From Marmoricola sp. (lineage in GTDB: Bacteria > Actinomycetota > Actinomycetes > Propionibacteriales > Nocardioidaceae), in contig JAOPXD010000123.1 of assembly GCA_025965315.1 (NCBI GenBank), positions 1-34,014 on the forward strand: a DNA stretch of 34,014 bases, in the 5' to 3' direction. A program made the translations under genes and the position numbers. This document shows positions 16,019 to 24,137 of the stretch, in pieces. Under the pieces are notes generated by a model. It searched no databases and had not been told where the DNA came from. It worked only from the letters and a program-made list of their open reading frames with translations. Every line of letters begins with the position of its first letter. The stretch's first letter is position 1.

Positions 16019-18220
16019 ATGCCGATCGCGCTCACCGAGACCGAGCACGCCCTGGCCGACGCCGCCGCCGAGCTCTGCAAGCGTCGGGCGACCACGGCAG
16101 TCACCCGGCAGCTGTTGCCGAAGCTCGCCGTCGGCGATCTCGGCCCTGCATGGCGCGACCTGGTCGATCAGGGGCTCCTGACACTCCACCTTCCTGAGGA
16201 CCTGGGTGGTGGTGGTGCCGGGCTGATGGAACTCGCGGTCGTCGCCGAGCAGTTCGGCCGTCACCTGATGAACGGTCCGTGGCTGCCCACCGTGCTGGCC
16301 AGCTCCCTTCTTGCAAAGTCCGCAAGCGACGCGGCGAGGCCGTGGCTGGAGGACTTTGCCGAAGGCGCGGTCGGCGCAGTCGCGCTCGACGGGCTCACCG
16401 CTGTCGAGCAAGACGGCGGCGAGTTCCGGGTGAGCGGCTTGAGCGACCCAGTGCCCGGACTCATCGACGTCGACATCGTCGTCGCCCGCGCGCAGTCCGC
16501 CAACCGACCGATCTGGTTCGTGCTCACCGGTGCTGACTTCAAGACCGTCGACACGAAGCCGGTTGATCTGACTCTCTCAGTAGCTCGGCTCGAACTCGAC
16601 TGGCACCACGTTCCAGCCGAGAAAGTCATCGAGCTCGACGAGGACCGAGCTGCGCTGACCATGGCGGCGCTAGCGTGTGCGCAGGCCGCAGGCATCGCTT
16701 CGTGGGCTGTCGATTCCGCGGTCGAGCACCTGCGCAGCCGGCACCAGTTCGGCAAGCCGCTGGGCGCGTTCCAGGTGTTGCAGCACAGAGCGGCGATGAT
16801 GCTCGTCCGTACGGAAGCTGCGGTAGCGGCCGCCTGGGATGCCGCCCGCGCGGACCAACAGGTCAGCAGCCAGTGGAGGCTGGCGGCAGCTCAGGCGTTC
16901 GTGACCGGCCCCGGACCTTGCCTCGACGTCGTCTTCGACTACATCACGATGCTCGGAGCCCTCGGGATCACCTGGGAGCACGATGCCCACCTCTATCAGC
17001 GAAAGGCGCTGGCACTGACCGCGGAGTTCGGGCCAGCGAAGAATTGGGCTCGCGCCCTGGGCGAGGCGGCCCTTGACCGGGAGCGGTCGTCGCGAGTCGA
17101 CGACCCGCAAGTTCTCTCTCGTCTGCGTGCCGATGTCGGCGCCGTACTCGACGAATTCGTGGCGATGCCGGCGGAGGATGACCGCCACCTCGACCCGTGG
17201 GGCCGATGGACCGGCGGGGACCGCCAGCGGCTCCTTGCCGACGCGCGACTGATCGCACCGCACCTGCCCGAGCCCTATGGGCGCAATGCGGGCCCGGAGG
17301 AGCAGGCTGTGATCGCGGACGAGTTCGCCTCACGAGGCCTCTCCCAGCCCACGCTCATTGTCGGCGACTGGGCGCTGGCCACACTCGTCGCTCACGGGTC
17401 CGATGCTCAGCGTGACCGGTTCCTGGGCCCGAGTCTGCGTGGAGAGTTGATCTGGTGTCAGCTGTTCAGCGAACCCGAGGCAGGTTCGGACCTCGCCTCA
17501 CTGCGGACCCGAGCAGTACGCGTCGACGGCGGTTGGAGACTGACCGGGCAGAAGGTCTGGAACTCGCGAGCGTGCGAGTCCCACTGGGGCATCTGCCTCG
17601 CCCGGACCGATCCCGACGCACCCAAGCACCAAGGCCTCTCGTACTTCCTCGTCGAGATGAGCTCCGAGGGAGTGCTAGCTCGGTCGATCGGCCAGGTGAA
17701 CGGGCAGGCCGAGCTCGCTGAAGTGTTCCTCGACGACGTCTTCGTCCCTGACGAGTGTCTGGTCGGCGAGCCCGGCGACGGCTGGAAGCTGGCGGTCGCG
17801 ACGCTGTCGAACGAGCGCCTGACCATGGGCGCCAAGCTCCGCTACGGTTCGTCCCGCCTGGCGCGCCGGCTGCTCGATGAGGACGGTCGACACGCACAGA
17901 CCCCCGACATCCTCGCCGAGATCGGTGAGGGTGTCGCCCGGGAGATCTGCCTGGCGTCGATGAATCTACGCACCGTCCTCGGTCGGATGACCGGCCGCCA
18001 GATGTCGGCGGAGCTGAGCGTGAACAAGGTCCTGAATGCGCTCGCTCAGCGCGATGGCTCACGGGCGATCGTCGGGATGGTCGGGCCGTTGGGTCTCGAA
18101 GGTGACTCGCCGTACGTTGCCGACTACCTCGGGATGCCGGCGATGTTGTTCGGAGGAGGCACCCTCGAGGTCCAGTTGAACGTTATCGCCACCCGAATCC
18201 TCAAGCTCCCTCGGGGCTGA
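16019..18220 (+). CDS. Fused two-domain acyl-CoA dehydrogenase, FadE34-like
   Basis: A 733-residue protein with two acyl-CoA dehydrogenase modules in tandem, about residues 1-370 and 380-733. Normal family members are about 380 residues. The architecture matches mycobacterial FadE34, a fused steroid side-chain acyl-CoA dehydrogenase. The FAD motifs are split: module 1 has RHQFGKPLGAFQVLQHR but no clear middle-domain flavin motif, while module 2 has CQLFSEPEAGSDLASLR and the ending GGGTLEVQLNVIATRIL but a changed QFG region (GAKLRYGSSRLARR). This suggests one composite active site per chain pair. It would introduce a trans double bond alpha-beta to a bulky acyl-CoA. Its end overlaps the convergent gene by 20 bases. 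Confidence 0.85.
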   Translation: MPIALTETEHALADAAAELCKRRATTAVTRQLLPKLAVGDLGPAWRDLVDQGLLTLHLPEDLGGGGAGLMELAVVAEQFGRHLMNGPWLPTVLASSLLAKSASDAARPWLEDFAEGAVGAVALDGLTAVEQDGGEFRVSGLSDPVPGLIDVDIVVARAQSANRPIWFVLTGADFKTVDTKPVDLTLSVARLELDWHHVPAEKVIELDEDRAALTMAALACAQAAGIASWAVDSAVEHLRSRHQFGKPLGAFQVLQHRAAMMLVRTEAAVAAAWDAARADQQVSSQWRLAAAQAFVTGPGPCLDVVFDYITMLGALGITWEHDAHLYQRKALALTAEFGPAKNWARALGEAALDRERSSRVDDPQVLSRLRADVGAVLDEFVAMPAEDDRHLDPWGRWTGGDRQRLLADARLIAPHLPEPYGRNAGPEEQAVIADEFASRGLSQPTLIVGDWALATLVAHGSDAQRDRFLGPSLRGELIWCQLFSEPEAGSDLASLRTRAVRVDGGWRLTGQKVWNSRACESHWGICLARTDPDAPKHQGLSYFLVEMSSEGVLARSIGQVNGQAELAEVFLDDVFVPDECLVGEPGDGWKLAVATLSNERLTMGAKLRYGSSRLARRLLDEDGRHAQTPDILAEIGEGVAREICLASMNLRTVLGRMTGRQMSAELSVNKVLNALAQRDGSRAIVGMVGPLGLEGDSPYVADYLGMPAMLFGGGTLEVQLNVIATRILKLPRG

Positions 18221-19232
18221 TCCCAGCGCCGTGAACGGCCGCGGCGAGATCGCGGATGACGTCGAGGTCGGGGCTGCCGTGCGGGAAGTACACGCAGACC
18301 CGGTCGGTGATGGCGCCGAAGCGCGCAGCGATCTGGTCAGCACACTGATCGGGCGTGCCGCGTACGACGACCTCGTCGAGCAGGGCGTCGTCGATGGCTG
18401 CTGCCATCCCCGTACGGTCGTTGCGTCGGACGAGGTCTTGCAGGTACGGCTGCAGGTCTCCCAGACCCTCGACATCAAGGACGGGCCGGTACGCCGGCGT
18501 TGAGGCGTAGAACGCGACCAGCGCCCTGGCGGCCTCAGTGGCGTGCTCGATCTCTTCCTCGGTGCGTCCGACGGCGGTGATGACTTCGGGCAGAAACGCT
18601 ACGTCACTGGTCTCCCGGCCTGCGATGTCCATGCCCTCGCGCAGCGCCGGCAGGGTCCGCTCGCGGATATGCCTGGCCGTGTTGAACGGCATCACCAGAA
18701 GGCCGTCCGAAACCTCGCCAGCGGTGCGGGTCATCAGCGGGCCGAGCGCGCCCATCATGACCGGAGGGGGTCCCCACTGCAGCGGCTCCGGGGTGAACGT
18801 CGGCGGCATGAAGTCGTGGCGGGTGAACTCGCCGTGGAAGTCCGGCGGGCGGCCTTCGTGCCAGGCGCGAAGAATTTCGCGAGTGGCGGCAACGGTCTCG
18901 CGCATCCGCTTGGCTGGTTCGGACCACGTGGACCCGTAGCGGCGCTCGATGTGGGTCTTCACCTGCGACCCCAGACCCAGCACGAAGTTGCCCCGGGAGA
19001 GTGCGTGCAGATCGTGGGCGATGTGCGCCAAGTGCAGCGGGCTCCGGGGGAGTGCGACAGCGATGTTGGACATGATCGGCAATTGCGTGGCCGAAGCCGC
19101 GAGTGCGAGTGGGAGGAAGACGTCGTGGGCGCCTTCGAAGGTGAACAGGCCGTCGATGCCGGTGCGCTCGAGGGCAACGGCGCGGGTCACGGCGTCGACG
19201 GGTGAGGCATCGAGTCGAAGGTCGATCCGCAC
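18201..19232 (-). CDS. F420-dependent luciferase-like oxidoreductase (copy 1)
   Basis: A 343-residue luciferase-like (LLM) TIM-barrel protein resembling the actinobacterial F420-dependent TIGR03617 group. Visible landmarks are GIDGLFTFEGAHDVFLPLALAA, SNIAVALPRSPLHLAHIAHDLHALSRGNFVLGLG and PPPVMMGALGPLMTRTAGEVSDGLLV. Such enzymes move hydride between F420 and a substrate in the cytosol; the substrate is unknown. The GTG at 19232 has AGGAGGA five bases upstream. It is divergent from the flavoprotein gene at 19326 and shares operator copy 4 with it. Its 3' end overlaps the acyl-CoA dehydrogenase gene. Confidence 0.85.
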   Translation of the reverse strand: MRIDLRLDASPVDAVTRAVALERTGIDGLFTFEGAHDVFLPLALAASATQLPIMSNIAVALPRSPLHLAHIAHDLHALSRGNFVLGLGSQVKTHIERRYGSTWSEPAKRMRETVAATREILRAWHEGRPPDFHGEFTRHDFMPPTFTPEPLQWGPPPVMMGALGPLMTRTAGEVSDGLLVMPFNTARHIRERTLPALREGMDIAGRETSDVAFLPEVITAVGRTEEEIEHATEAARALVAFYASTPAYRPVLDVEGLGDLQPYLQDLVRRNDRTGMAAAIDDALLDEVVVRGTPDQCADQIAARFGAITDRVCVYFPHGSPDLDVIRDLAAAVHGAGISPEGA

Positions 19233-19278
19233 GTCAATCCTCCTGGCGCTGAGCTGTGGCGCAAAGCCTAGACGATCG

Positions 19279-19319
19279 TGTCAACAGTGTTGACATCGGT
19301 CGTTGGTTGGATGTTCGAT
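19279..19319. promoter_or_regulatory. Island operator copy 4 with plus-strand promoter
   Basis: Perfect palindrome TGTCAACAGTGTTGACA (19279-19295). TTGACA (19290-19295) is followed after 18 bases by TTCGAT (19314-19319), a weak -10, and then after six bases by the GTG at 19326. That spacing suggests a leaderless transcript. The left arm faces the divergent luciferase-like gene, without a clear -10. Confidence 0.8.
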
Positions 19320-19325
19320 TCATGC

Positions 19326-20840
19326 GTGACGGAACCGCAGAACGATTCGAATCGCCCCGCGCGTCCTGGTCTGCTGATCCCCAGGGCCGTAGCTGCGAGC
19401 GAGGCAACGGACTACGAGACGTTCGACGTGGTCGTGATCGGGTTCGGTATTGCCGGCGGTTGCGCAGCGCTCGAGGCGGCGCGAGAAGGCGCGAGAGTGC
19501 TGCTTCTCGAGCGCGCGGCCGTGCACGGCGGAACGACGAGCATGGCTGGTGGCCACTTCTACCTCGGAGGTGGGACGCCGGTCCAAGTCGCGACGGGTCA
19601 CGACGATTCTGTCGAAGCCATGTACCAGTACCTGGTGGCCTCGTCGAAGGCCCCCGAGCACGAAAAGATCCGGGCCTACTGCGAGTCGTCGGTCGAGCAC
19701 TTCGGCTGGCTCGAAGCCCTCGGGTTCGCGTTCGAACGTTCGTACTACCGGCACAAGGCCGTCATCCAGCCGCAGACCCAAGGGCTGATGTTCACCGGGA
19801 ACGAGAAGCTCTGGCCGTACCGCGACATCGCGAAGCCGGCCCCGCGAGGGCATAAAATCCCCGTGCCGGGCGACACCCAAGGAGCCCGGGTGGTGATGGA
19901 CCTTCTCCGAGATCGGTGCGAAGAGGCAGGGGTGCAGGTCCGCTATGAAACCGGGGTCACCAACCTCGTTGACGATGACGACCGGGTCGTCGGCGTTCGC
20001 TGGAAGAGCTTCGCCGAGCAAGGGGTCGTCCTGGCTGGCGCTGTCGTGATCGCCGCCGGCGGTTTCGTCGGCAACCCCGACATGGTCAAGGAGTTCACCC
20101 CCGAACTGGGCAGCAAGCTAATCCCGCTCGGCTCTACGTACGACGACGGTCTCGGAATCCGGCTCGGCCAGTCCGTAGGCGGCCAGACCCGACACATGGA
20201 CGAGTCGTTCATCACCGCACCGTTCTATCCGCCGTCCTCGCACTTGTTCGGCGTCATCGTGAACAAGTACGGCCAGCGGTTCGTTGCCGAGGACAGCTAC
20301 CACGCTCGGACTGGATACTTCACGATGAAGCAACCAGACAGTGCGGCCTTCCTCATCGTTGACAGCGCGCACGTTCAGGAGCCGACGATGCCGCTGACGC
20401 CGCTGATCGACGGGTACGAGGCCGTCGAAGACATCGAAGCCGGTCTCGGGCTGCCCAAGGGAAGCCTGGTGGCGACCCTGCGCAGATACAACGAGAACGC
20501 TCGTGCGGGACGCGACCCGGACTTCATGAAGCACCCGGACTGGCTCGTTGCCCAAGACAGCGGGCCGTGGGCAGCGTTCGACCTTTCACTCGGGAAGGCG
20601 CTGTATTCGGGGTTCACGATGGGCGGTCTGCGCACCACTGTCGACGCCGAAGTCCAGCGAGCGGATGGGACCGCGATCGTCGGCCTGTACGCCGCTGGCG
20701 CATGTGCTACCAACATCGCACTCGACGGTGCCGGCTACTGCTCAGGAACGCAGCTGGGCGAGGGTTCCTACTTCGGGCGCCGCGCGGGTCGCGCTGCCGC
20801 AGGCGTCGCCGTACCAACCACCGCTGGTCGGTCTGGATGA
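19326..20840 (+). CDS. FAD-dependent oxidoreductase of the KstD / fumarate-reductase flavoprotein superfamily
   Basis: About 504 residues. The FAD-binding motif is DVVVIGFGIAGGCAALEAAREGARVLLLE, then HGGTTSMAGGHFYLGGG, AGAVVIAAGGF and the C-terminal YAAGACATNIALDGAGYCSGTQLGEGSYFGRRAG. This layout is shared by 3-ketosteroid delta-1-dehydrogenases, urocanate and fumarate reductases and related enzymes, which add or remove hydride across a C-C bond next to a carbonyl. I chose GTG 19326 because it is six bases after the promoter's -10; the upstream GTG at 19278 lies inside the operator. The TetR gene begins in its stop codon (ATGA). A steroid-type substrate is inferred from neighbours only. Confidence 0.82.
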   Translation: MTEPQNDSNRPARPGLLIPRAVAASEATDYETFDVVVIGFGIAGGCAALEAAREGARVLLLERAAVHGGTTSMAGGHFYLGGGTPVQVATGHDDSVEAMYQYLVASSKAPEHEKIRAYCESSVEHFGWLEALGFAFERSYYRHKAVIQPQTQGLMFTGNEKLWPYRDIAKPAPRGHKIPVPGDTQGARVVMDLLRDRCEEAGVQVRYETGVTNLVDDDDRVVGVRWKSFAEQGVVLAGAVVIAAGGFVGNPDMVKEFTPELGSKLIPLGSTYDDGLGIRLGQSVGGQTRHMDESFITAPFYPPSSHLFGVIVNKYGQRFVAEDSYHARTGYFTMKQPDSAAFLIVDSAHVQEPTMPLTPLIDGYEAVEDIEAGLGLPKGSLVATLRRYNENARAGRDPDFMKHPDWLVAQDSGPWAAFDLSLGKALYSGFTMGGLRTTVDAEVQRADGTAIVGLYAAGACATNIALDGAGYCSGTQLGEGSYFGRRAGRAAAGVAVPTTAGRSG

Positions 20841-21457
20841 ATGCCGACGCCCTCGGTGCCCTCGACTCTGCGGCACCGGGTGTTGCGCGGCCGCGTGCGC
20901 CGACCGGCGAGAAGGGTCGCGTGACCCGTGCCGCCATCGCCGATGCAGCGACCAAGCTGTTCTCCAAGCACGGGTTCGCCGGCACCTCGGTGCGCGCGGT
21001 AGCGTCCGACGCGGGCACAGACTCAGCCCTCGTCATCCGGTACTTCGGCTCGAAAGAGCAGTTGTTCCTCGAGACGATGCCGATGATCGGCCAGTTCGAG
21101 CACATCACCGCCGGTGCGCTGGACGGCTTGGGGCGGCGCCTCGTCGACTCCGTCCTCGGGGCACAGCAGGCGACCCAGATCAGTGCCTACCGGGCCCTGG
21201 TCCGTGCCTCTGATTCATCGCTGGTGCGTCAGCGACTCGTTCAAGCGCAGCAGGACATGTTCGTCACGCCGTTGGCACCGAATCTGACGGGGCCGAATCC
21301 GGAACTGCGTGCCCGGCTGGTAGCAGCCCAGCTGTCGGGCTTGCTCGATGCGCTCGCGATTTTTCCTGACGAAGCCATCACTGCTGCCGACCGCGACGTG
21401 CTCATCGAGCTCTACGGCGCCGCAATCCAGGTGCTCATCGACTGGCCTACAGCATGA
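20837..21457 (+). CDS. TetR family regulator, candidate island repressor (paralog B)
   Basis: A 206-residue TetR-type protein. DNA-binding domain: VTRAAIADAATKLFSKHGFAGTSVRAVASDAGTDSALVIRYFGSKEQLFLET. Ligand domain: QISAYRALVRASDSSLVRQRL, ELRARLVAAQLSGLLDALAIF, IELYGAAIQVLI. It aligns along its length with the TetR protein at 8833-9471, including the recognition-helix end VIRYFGSKEQLFLET. ATG overlaps the flavoprotein stop by four bases (ATGA), so the two are translationally coupled and both lie downstream of operator copy 4. The N-terminal 30 residues before the helix-turn-helix are Ala/Pro-rich and probably disordered. Confidence 0.9.
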   Translation: MNADALGALDSAAPGVARPRAPTGEKGRVTRAAIADAATKLFSKHGFAGTSVRAVASDAGTDSALVIRYFGSKEQLFLETMPMIGQFEHITAGALDGLGRRLVDSVLGAQQATQISAYRALVRASDSSLVRQRLVQAQQDMFVTPLAPNLTGPNPELRARLVAAQLSGLLDALAIFPDEAITAADRDVLIELYGAAIQVLIDWPTA

Positions 21458-21480
21458 AGAGGTCCTGAGAGGAAATGTGT

Positions 21481-21497
21481 TGTCAACACTGTTGACT
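21481..21497. promoter_or_regulatory. Island operator copy 5
   Basis: TGTCAACACTGTTGACT, 16 of 17 matches to the consensus, 23 bases after the TetR stop and 70 bases before the luciferase-like start at 21568. TTGACT could be a -35; the -10 region is poor (CACAGT at 17 bases). It would control the five-gene operon 21568-25931. Confidence 0.8.
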
Positions 21498-21567
21498 TCG
21501 ATGGACACTGGACGCACAGTTGCTTCGTCACATCTCTGGTCAGCGATCTCCGAGAAAGGCCGACGTG

Positions 21568-22419
21568 ATGCGCCACGGCGTCTCCCTCTTCACCTCCGAT
21601 CGAAGTATTCCGCCAGCGACTCTCGCGGCGGCCGCTGAGGAGCGCGGGTTCGACACGATCTACGTACCCGAGCACACCCACATTCCGATCAAGCGCACGG
21701 CCGCTCACCCTGGTACCGGCGACGAGACTCTGCCCGATGACCGCTACCTGCGCACGCTGGATCCGTGGGTTTCGCTGGCAACCGCTGCAGCGGTGACGTC
21801 GAAGATCGGGCTTTCGACGGCCGTGGCGCTCCCGGTTGAATCCGACCCGATCACGTTGGCAAAGACGATCGCGACCTTGGACCACCTGTCGGGTGGTCGC
21901 GTCACGATCGGTGCCGGTTTCGGCTGGAACACCGACGAACTGACCGACCACAATGTTCCACCGGCAAAGCGGCGGGCCGTCCTCAAGGAGTACTTGGAGG
22001 CCATGCGCGCCCTGTGGACCGAGGACGAAGCTGCGTACGAGGGCGAGTTCATCTCCTTCGGCGCATCCTGGGCATGGCCGAAGCCGCCTCAGGGACGGGT
22101 GCCGGTCGTCATCGGAGCCGGTGGCGGTCCGAAGACGTTCGCCTGGATTGCCGAGAACGCGGACGGCTGGATGACCACCCCGCGCGAGACCGAACTGCAA
22201 GCCAAGATCGGCCAGCTGAACGCTGCCTGGAATGCCGCAGGTCGTCAGGGAGAGCCCCAAGTCCGCCATCTGGCAGTGCAGCGGCCGACTCCGGACACTG
22301 TCGCGGAGTGGGAGCGGATAGGTATCACGGAGGTGATGTGGCCGATGCCCGACAAGGCAACCGATGAGGTCGTGGGCCACCTCGACCGCCTGCGCGATCG
22401 GATCGACTCATGGGCGTGA
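21568..22419 (+). CDS. F420-dependent luciferase-like oxidoreductase (copy 2)
   Basis: A 283-residue LLM-class protein resembling the TIGR03619 group of F420-dependent oxidoreductases. Landmarks: RGFDTIYVPEHTHIP, LDPWVSLATAAAVTSKIGLSTAVALPVESDPITLAKTIATLDHLSGGRVTIGAGFGWNTDEL and VVIGAGGGPKTFAWIAENADGW. It is only distantly related to the copy at 18201. I chose ATG 21568, next to a GTG three bases before it and after GAAAGG; the longer frame from 21520 has no ribosome-binding site. It leads an operon with the next four genes. The substrate is unknown; in this context an F420-dependent reduction, oxidation or Baeyer-Villiger-type step is plausible. Confidence 0.85.
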   Translation: MRHGVSLFTSDRSIPPATLAAAAEERGFDTIYVPEHTHIPIKRTAAHPGTGDETLPDDRYLRTLDPWVSLATAAAVTSKIGLSTAVALPVESDPITLAKTIATLDHLSGGRVTIGAGFGWNTDELTDHNVPPAKRRAVLKEYLEAMRALWTEDEAAYEGEFISFGASWAWPKPPQGRVPVVIGAGGGPKTFAWIAENADGWMTTPRETELQAKIGQLNAAWNAAGRQGEPQVRHLAVQRPTPDTVAEWERIGITEVMWPMPDKATDEVVGHLDRLRDRIDSWA

Positions 22420-22847
22420 AGACCCCCCGGGGTAGGGAGCGCCGCAACCGCGACGACAGGCCCCGACGTGAGGACATCGCGTTCATCGCCGGCCGCCTGC
22501 TCGATGAGCTCGTGGCTGCTCGTCGCTCGAGTACCACGCAGATCGACCGGCTCCACCAGATCTGCCGTGCGTCGGTACAGACCGCGATCGACGTCGTCAC
22601 TCATCGACCCGTCAAGGAGCCGTTCGACATCAGCGACGGATTAGGGGAACTTAGTCAAACGCTGCTCCACATCATCCGCGATGAGTACGCGCTCGTCCTC
22701 AGCCCGGAACCGGTCGCGGGTCTGATCGACACCCTGACGCTGGCCACCGGTGGCCTCATGTACCGCGGCGCCTGCGGTCTCCTCGGTCCGCACCTGGACC
22801 TCGATGTCGATGAGCTGCTGACGACCGTCATGCGTTGCGCCGTTTGA
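22410..22847 (+). CDS. Hypothetical helical protein
   Basis: A 145-residue protein that overlaps the luciferase-like gene by ten bases and precedes the P450 gene. A basic, Arg-rich start (MGVKTPRGRERRNRDDRPRRED) is followed by mostly helical sequence: DIAFIAGRLLDELVAARR, IDRLHQICRASVQTAIDVVTH, LGELSQTLLHIIRDEYALVL, LIDTLTLATGGLMYRGACGLL. I do not recognise a family. The helical pattern could suit a small ligand-binding domain like the C-terminal half of a TetR protein, without a DNA-binding domain, but that is only a visual impression. Good ribosome overlap and G/C-rich third positions support translation. Confidence 0.6.
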   Translation: MGVKTPRGRERRNRDDRPRREDIAFIAGRLLDELVAARRSSTTQIDRLHQICRASVQTAIDVVTHRPVKEPFDISDGLGELSQTLLHIIRDEYALVLSPEPVAGLIDTLTLATGGLMYRGACGLLGPHLDLDVDELLTTVMRCAV

Positions 22848-22852
22848 CCTAC

Positions 22853-22879
22853 CCGCCACCTCCGTCGCTGTCGTGGCGG
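22853..22879 (+). other. Intra-operon hairpin
   Basis: Perfect 7-bp stem CCGCCAC / GTGGCGG (22853-22859 and 22873-22879) with a 13-base loop in the 60-base gap before the second P450 gene. There is no T tract. It may stabilise or process the mRNA, or act as a partial terminator. Confidence 0.4.
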
Positions 22880-22907
22880 CGGACCGACTGAACCAAGGAG
22901 CTCCAGC

Positions 22908-24137
22908 GTGACCCAGAACGTTCTCGAAACCATCGACTTCACGGACCCGCTGGTGCAGGAGCGCGGCATTCCGCACGAGGCGTTCGCGCAGGCTCGCGCG
23001 ACCCGCCCCGTCTTCTTCATCGAGCAGGAGCAGGGCGCCCGCGACGGATTCCCGGGCACCGGGTACTGGGCGGTCACACGGCATTCCGACATCCTCGCTA
23101 TCTCCAAGAACAGCCAGGCGTTCTCCACCTACGAGAACGGCGCCATCATCCGGCTCCCCGAGGGGATCACCCGGGAGCAGGTCGAAATGCAGCGCCTCAT
23201 CCCGATCAACCAGGACGACCCCGACCACGCGCGGCACCGCGCGATCGTGTCGCGCGGGTTTACGCCGCGTGCCGTGCAGCAACTCCACGACGACCTGACC
23301 AGCCGGGCCCGCACCATTGTCAGCGCTGCTCGGGAGGCCGGGCGCGGCAACTTCGTCGAACAGGTCGCCTCCGAGCTGCCCCTTCAGGCAATCGCCCAGC
23401 TCCTCGGGGTGCCGCAGGAAGACCGTCGCAAGCTCTTCACGTGGTCGAACGCCATGATGAGCTACGACGACGTCCCCGAAGGCAGTCTCGACCCGGAGAC
23501 CGCATCGACCGAGCTGTTCCTCTACTTCATGGAGATGGCCGCCGAGCGCTTGGCCGCCCCGCAGGACGACATCGTGTCCAGGCTCGTCACACCCGGCCCG
23601 GATGGTGAGTCGATGAGCCCGGACGGGTTCGGGTTCTTCGTCACCCTGCTGGTTGTTGCTGGCAACGAAACAACACGGAATGCCATCACCCACGGGATGA
23701 ACGCGTTCCTGGACAACCCCGATCAATGGGAACTGTTCAAGGCGTCGCGGCCGTCTACAACAGCGGACGAGATCATCCGCTGGGCCACGCCGGTAGCCGC
23801 GTTCCAGCGCACGGCGCTTCGCGACGTCGCCGTCGGCGACCAGCTCATCAAGGAAGGCGAGCGGATCGGGTTGTTCTACTCCTCGGGCAACTATGACGAC
23901 GCGGTATTCGCCGACCCGCACACGTTCGACATTCTCCGCGACCCGAACCCGCACCTGGCGTTCGGCGGTCACGGTGCTCACTACTGCATCGGAGCGAACC
24001 TGGCACGTCTCGAGATCGGCATCATGTTCGACGCGATTGCCGATGTTCTCCCTGACATCAAGAAGCTCAGCGAGCCGCAGCGGTTGCGTCACAGCTGGAT
24101 CAACGGCGTGAGCGACTTGATGGTGAGCTATGGATGA
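22908..24137 (+). CDS. Cytochrome P450, CYP125/CYP142/CYP124-like
   Basis: A 409-residue bacterial class I P450. I-helix: FFVTLLVVAGNETTRNAITHGM. K-helix region: ADEIIRWATPVAAFQRTA. Heme loop: FGGHGAHYCIGANLARLEI with Cys360. PINQDDPDHARHRAIVSRGFTPRAV is typical of the group that hydroxylates terminal carbons of sterol side chains and branched isoprenoid chains (CYP125, CYP142, CYP124). Whether it acts on a sterol side chain here is inferred. AAGGAGCTCCAGC precedes the GTG. Its last four bases overlap the next SDR gene. No ferredoxin or reductase gene is nearby, so electron partners must come from elsewhere. Confidence 0.88.
   Translation: MTQNVLETIDFTDPLVQERGIPHEAFAQARATRPVFFIEQEQGARDGFPGTGYWAVTRHSDILAISKNSQAFSTYENGAIIRLPEGITREQVEMQRLIPINQDDPDHARHRAIVSRGFTPRAVQQLHDDLTSRARTIVSAAREAGRGNFVEQVASELPLQAIAQLLGVPQEDRRKLFTWSNAMMSYDDVPEGSLDPETASTELFLYFMEMAAERLAAPQDDIVSRLVTPGPDGESMSPDGFGFFVTLLVVAGNETTRNAITHGMNAFLDNPDQWELFKASRPSTTADEIIRWATPVAAFQRTALRDVAVGDQLIKEGERIGLFYSSGNYDDAVFADPHTFDILRDPNPHLAFGGHGAHYCIGANLARLEIGIMFDAIADVLPDIKKLSEPQRLRHSWINGVSDLMVSYG

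Noticed and set aside
13888..16104. A 738-codon open frame on the minus strand
   Set aside because: It is the shadow of the CYP51-like and NTF2-like genes; its sequence is Asp/Val/Arg/Gln-rich as expected from antisense of GC-biased codons.
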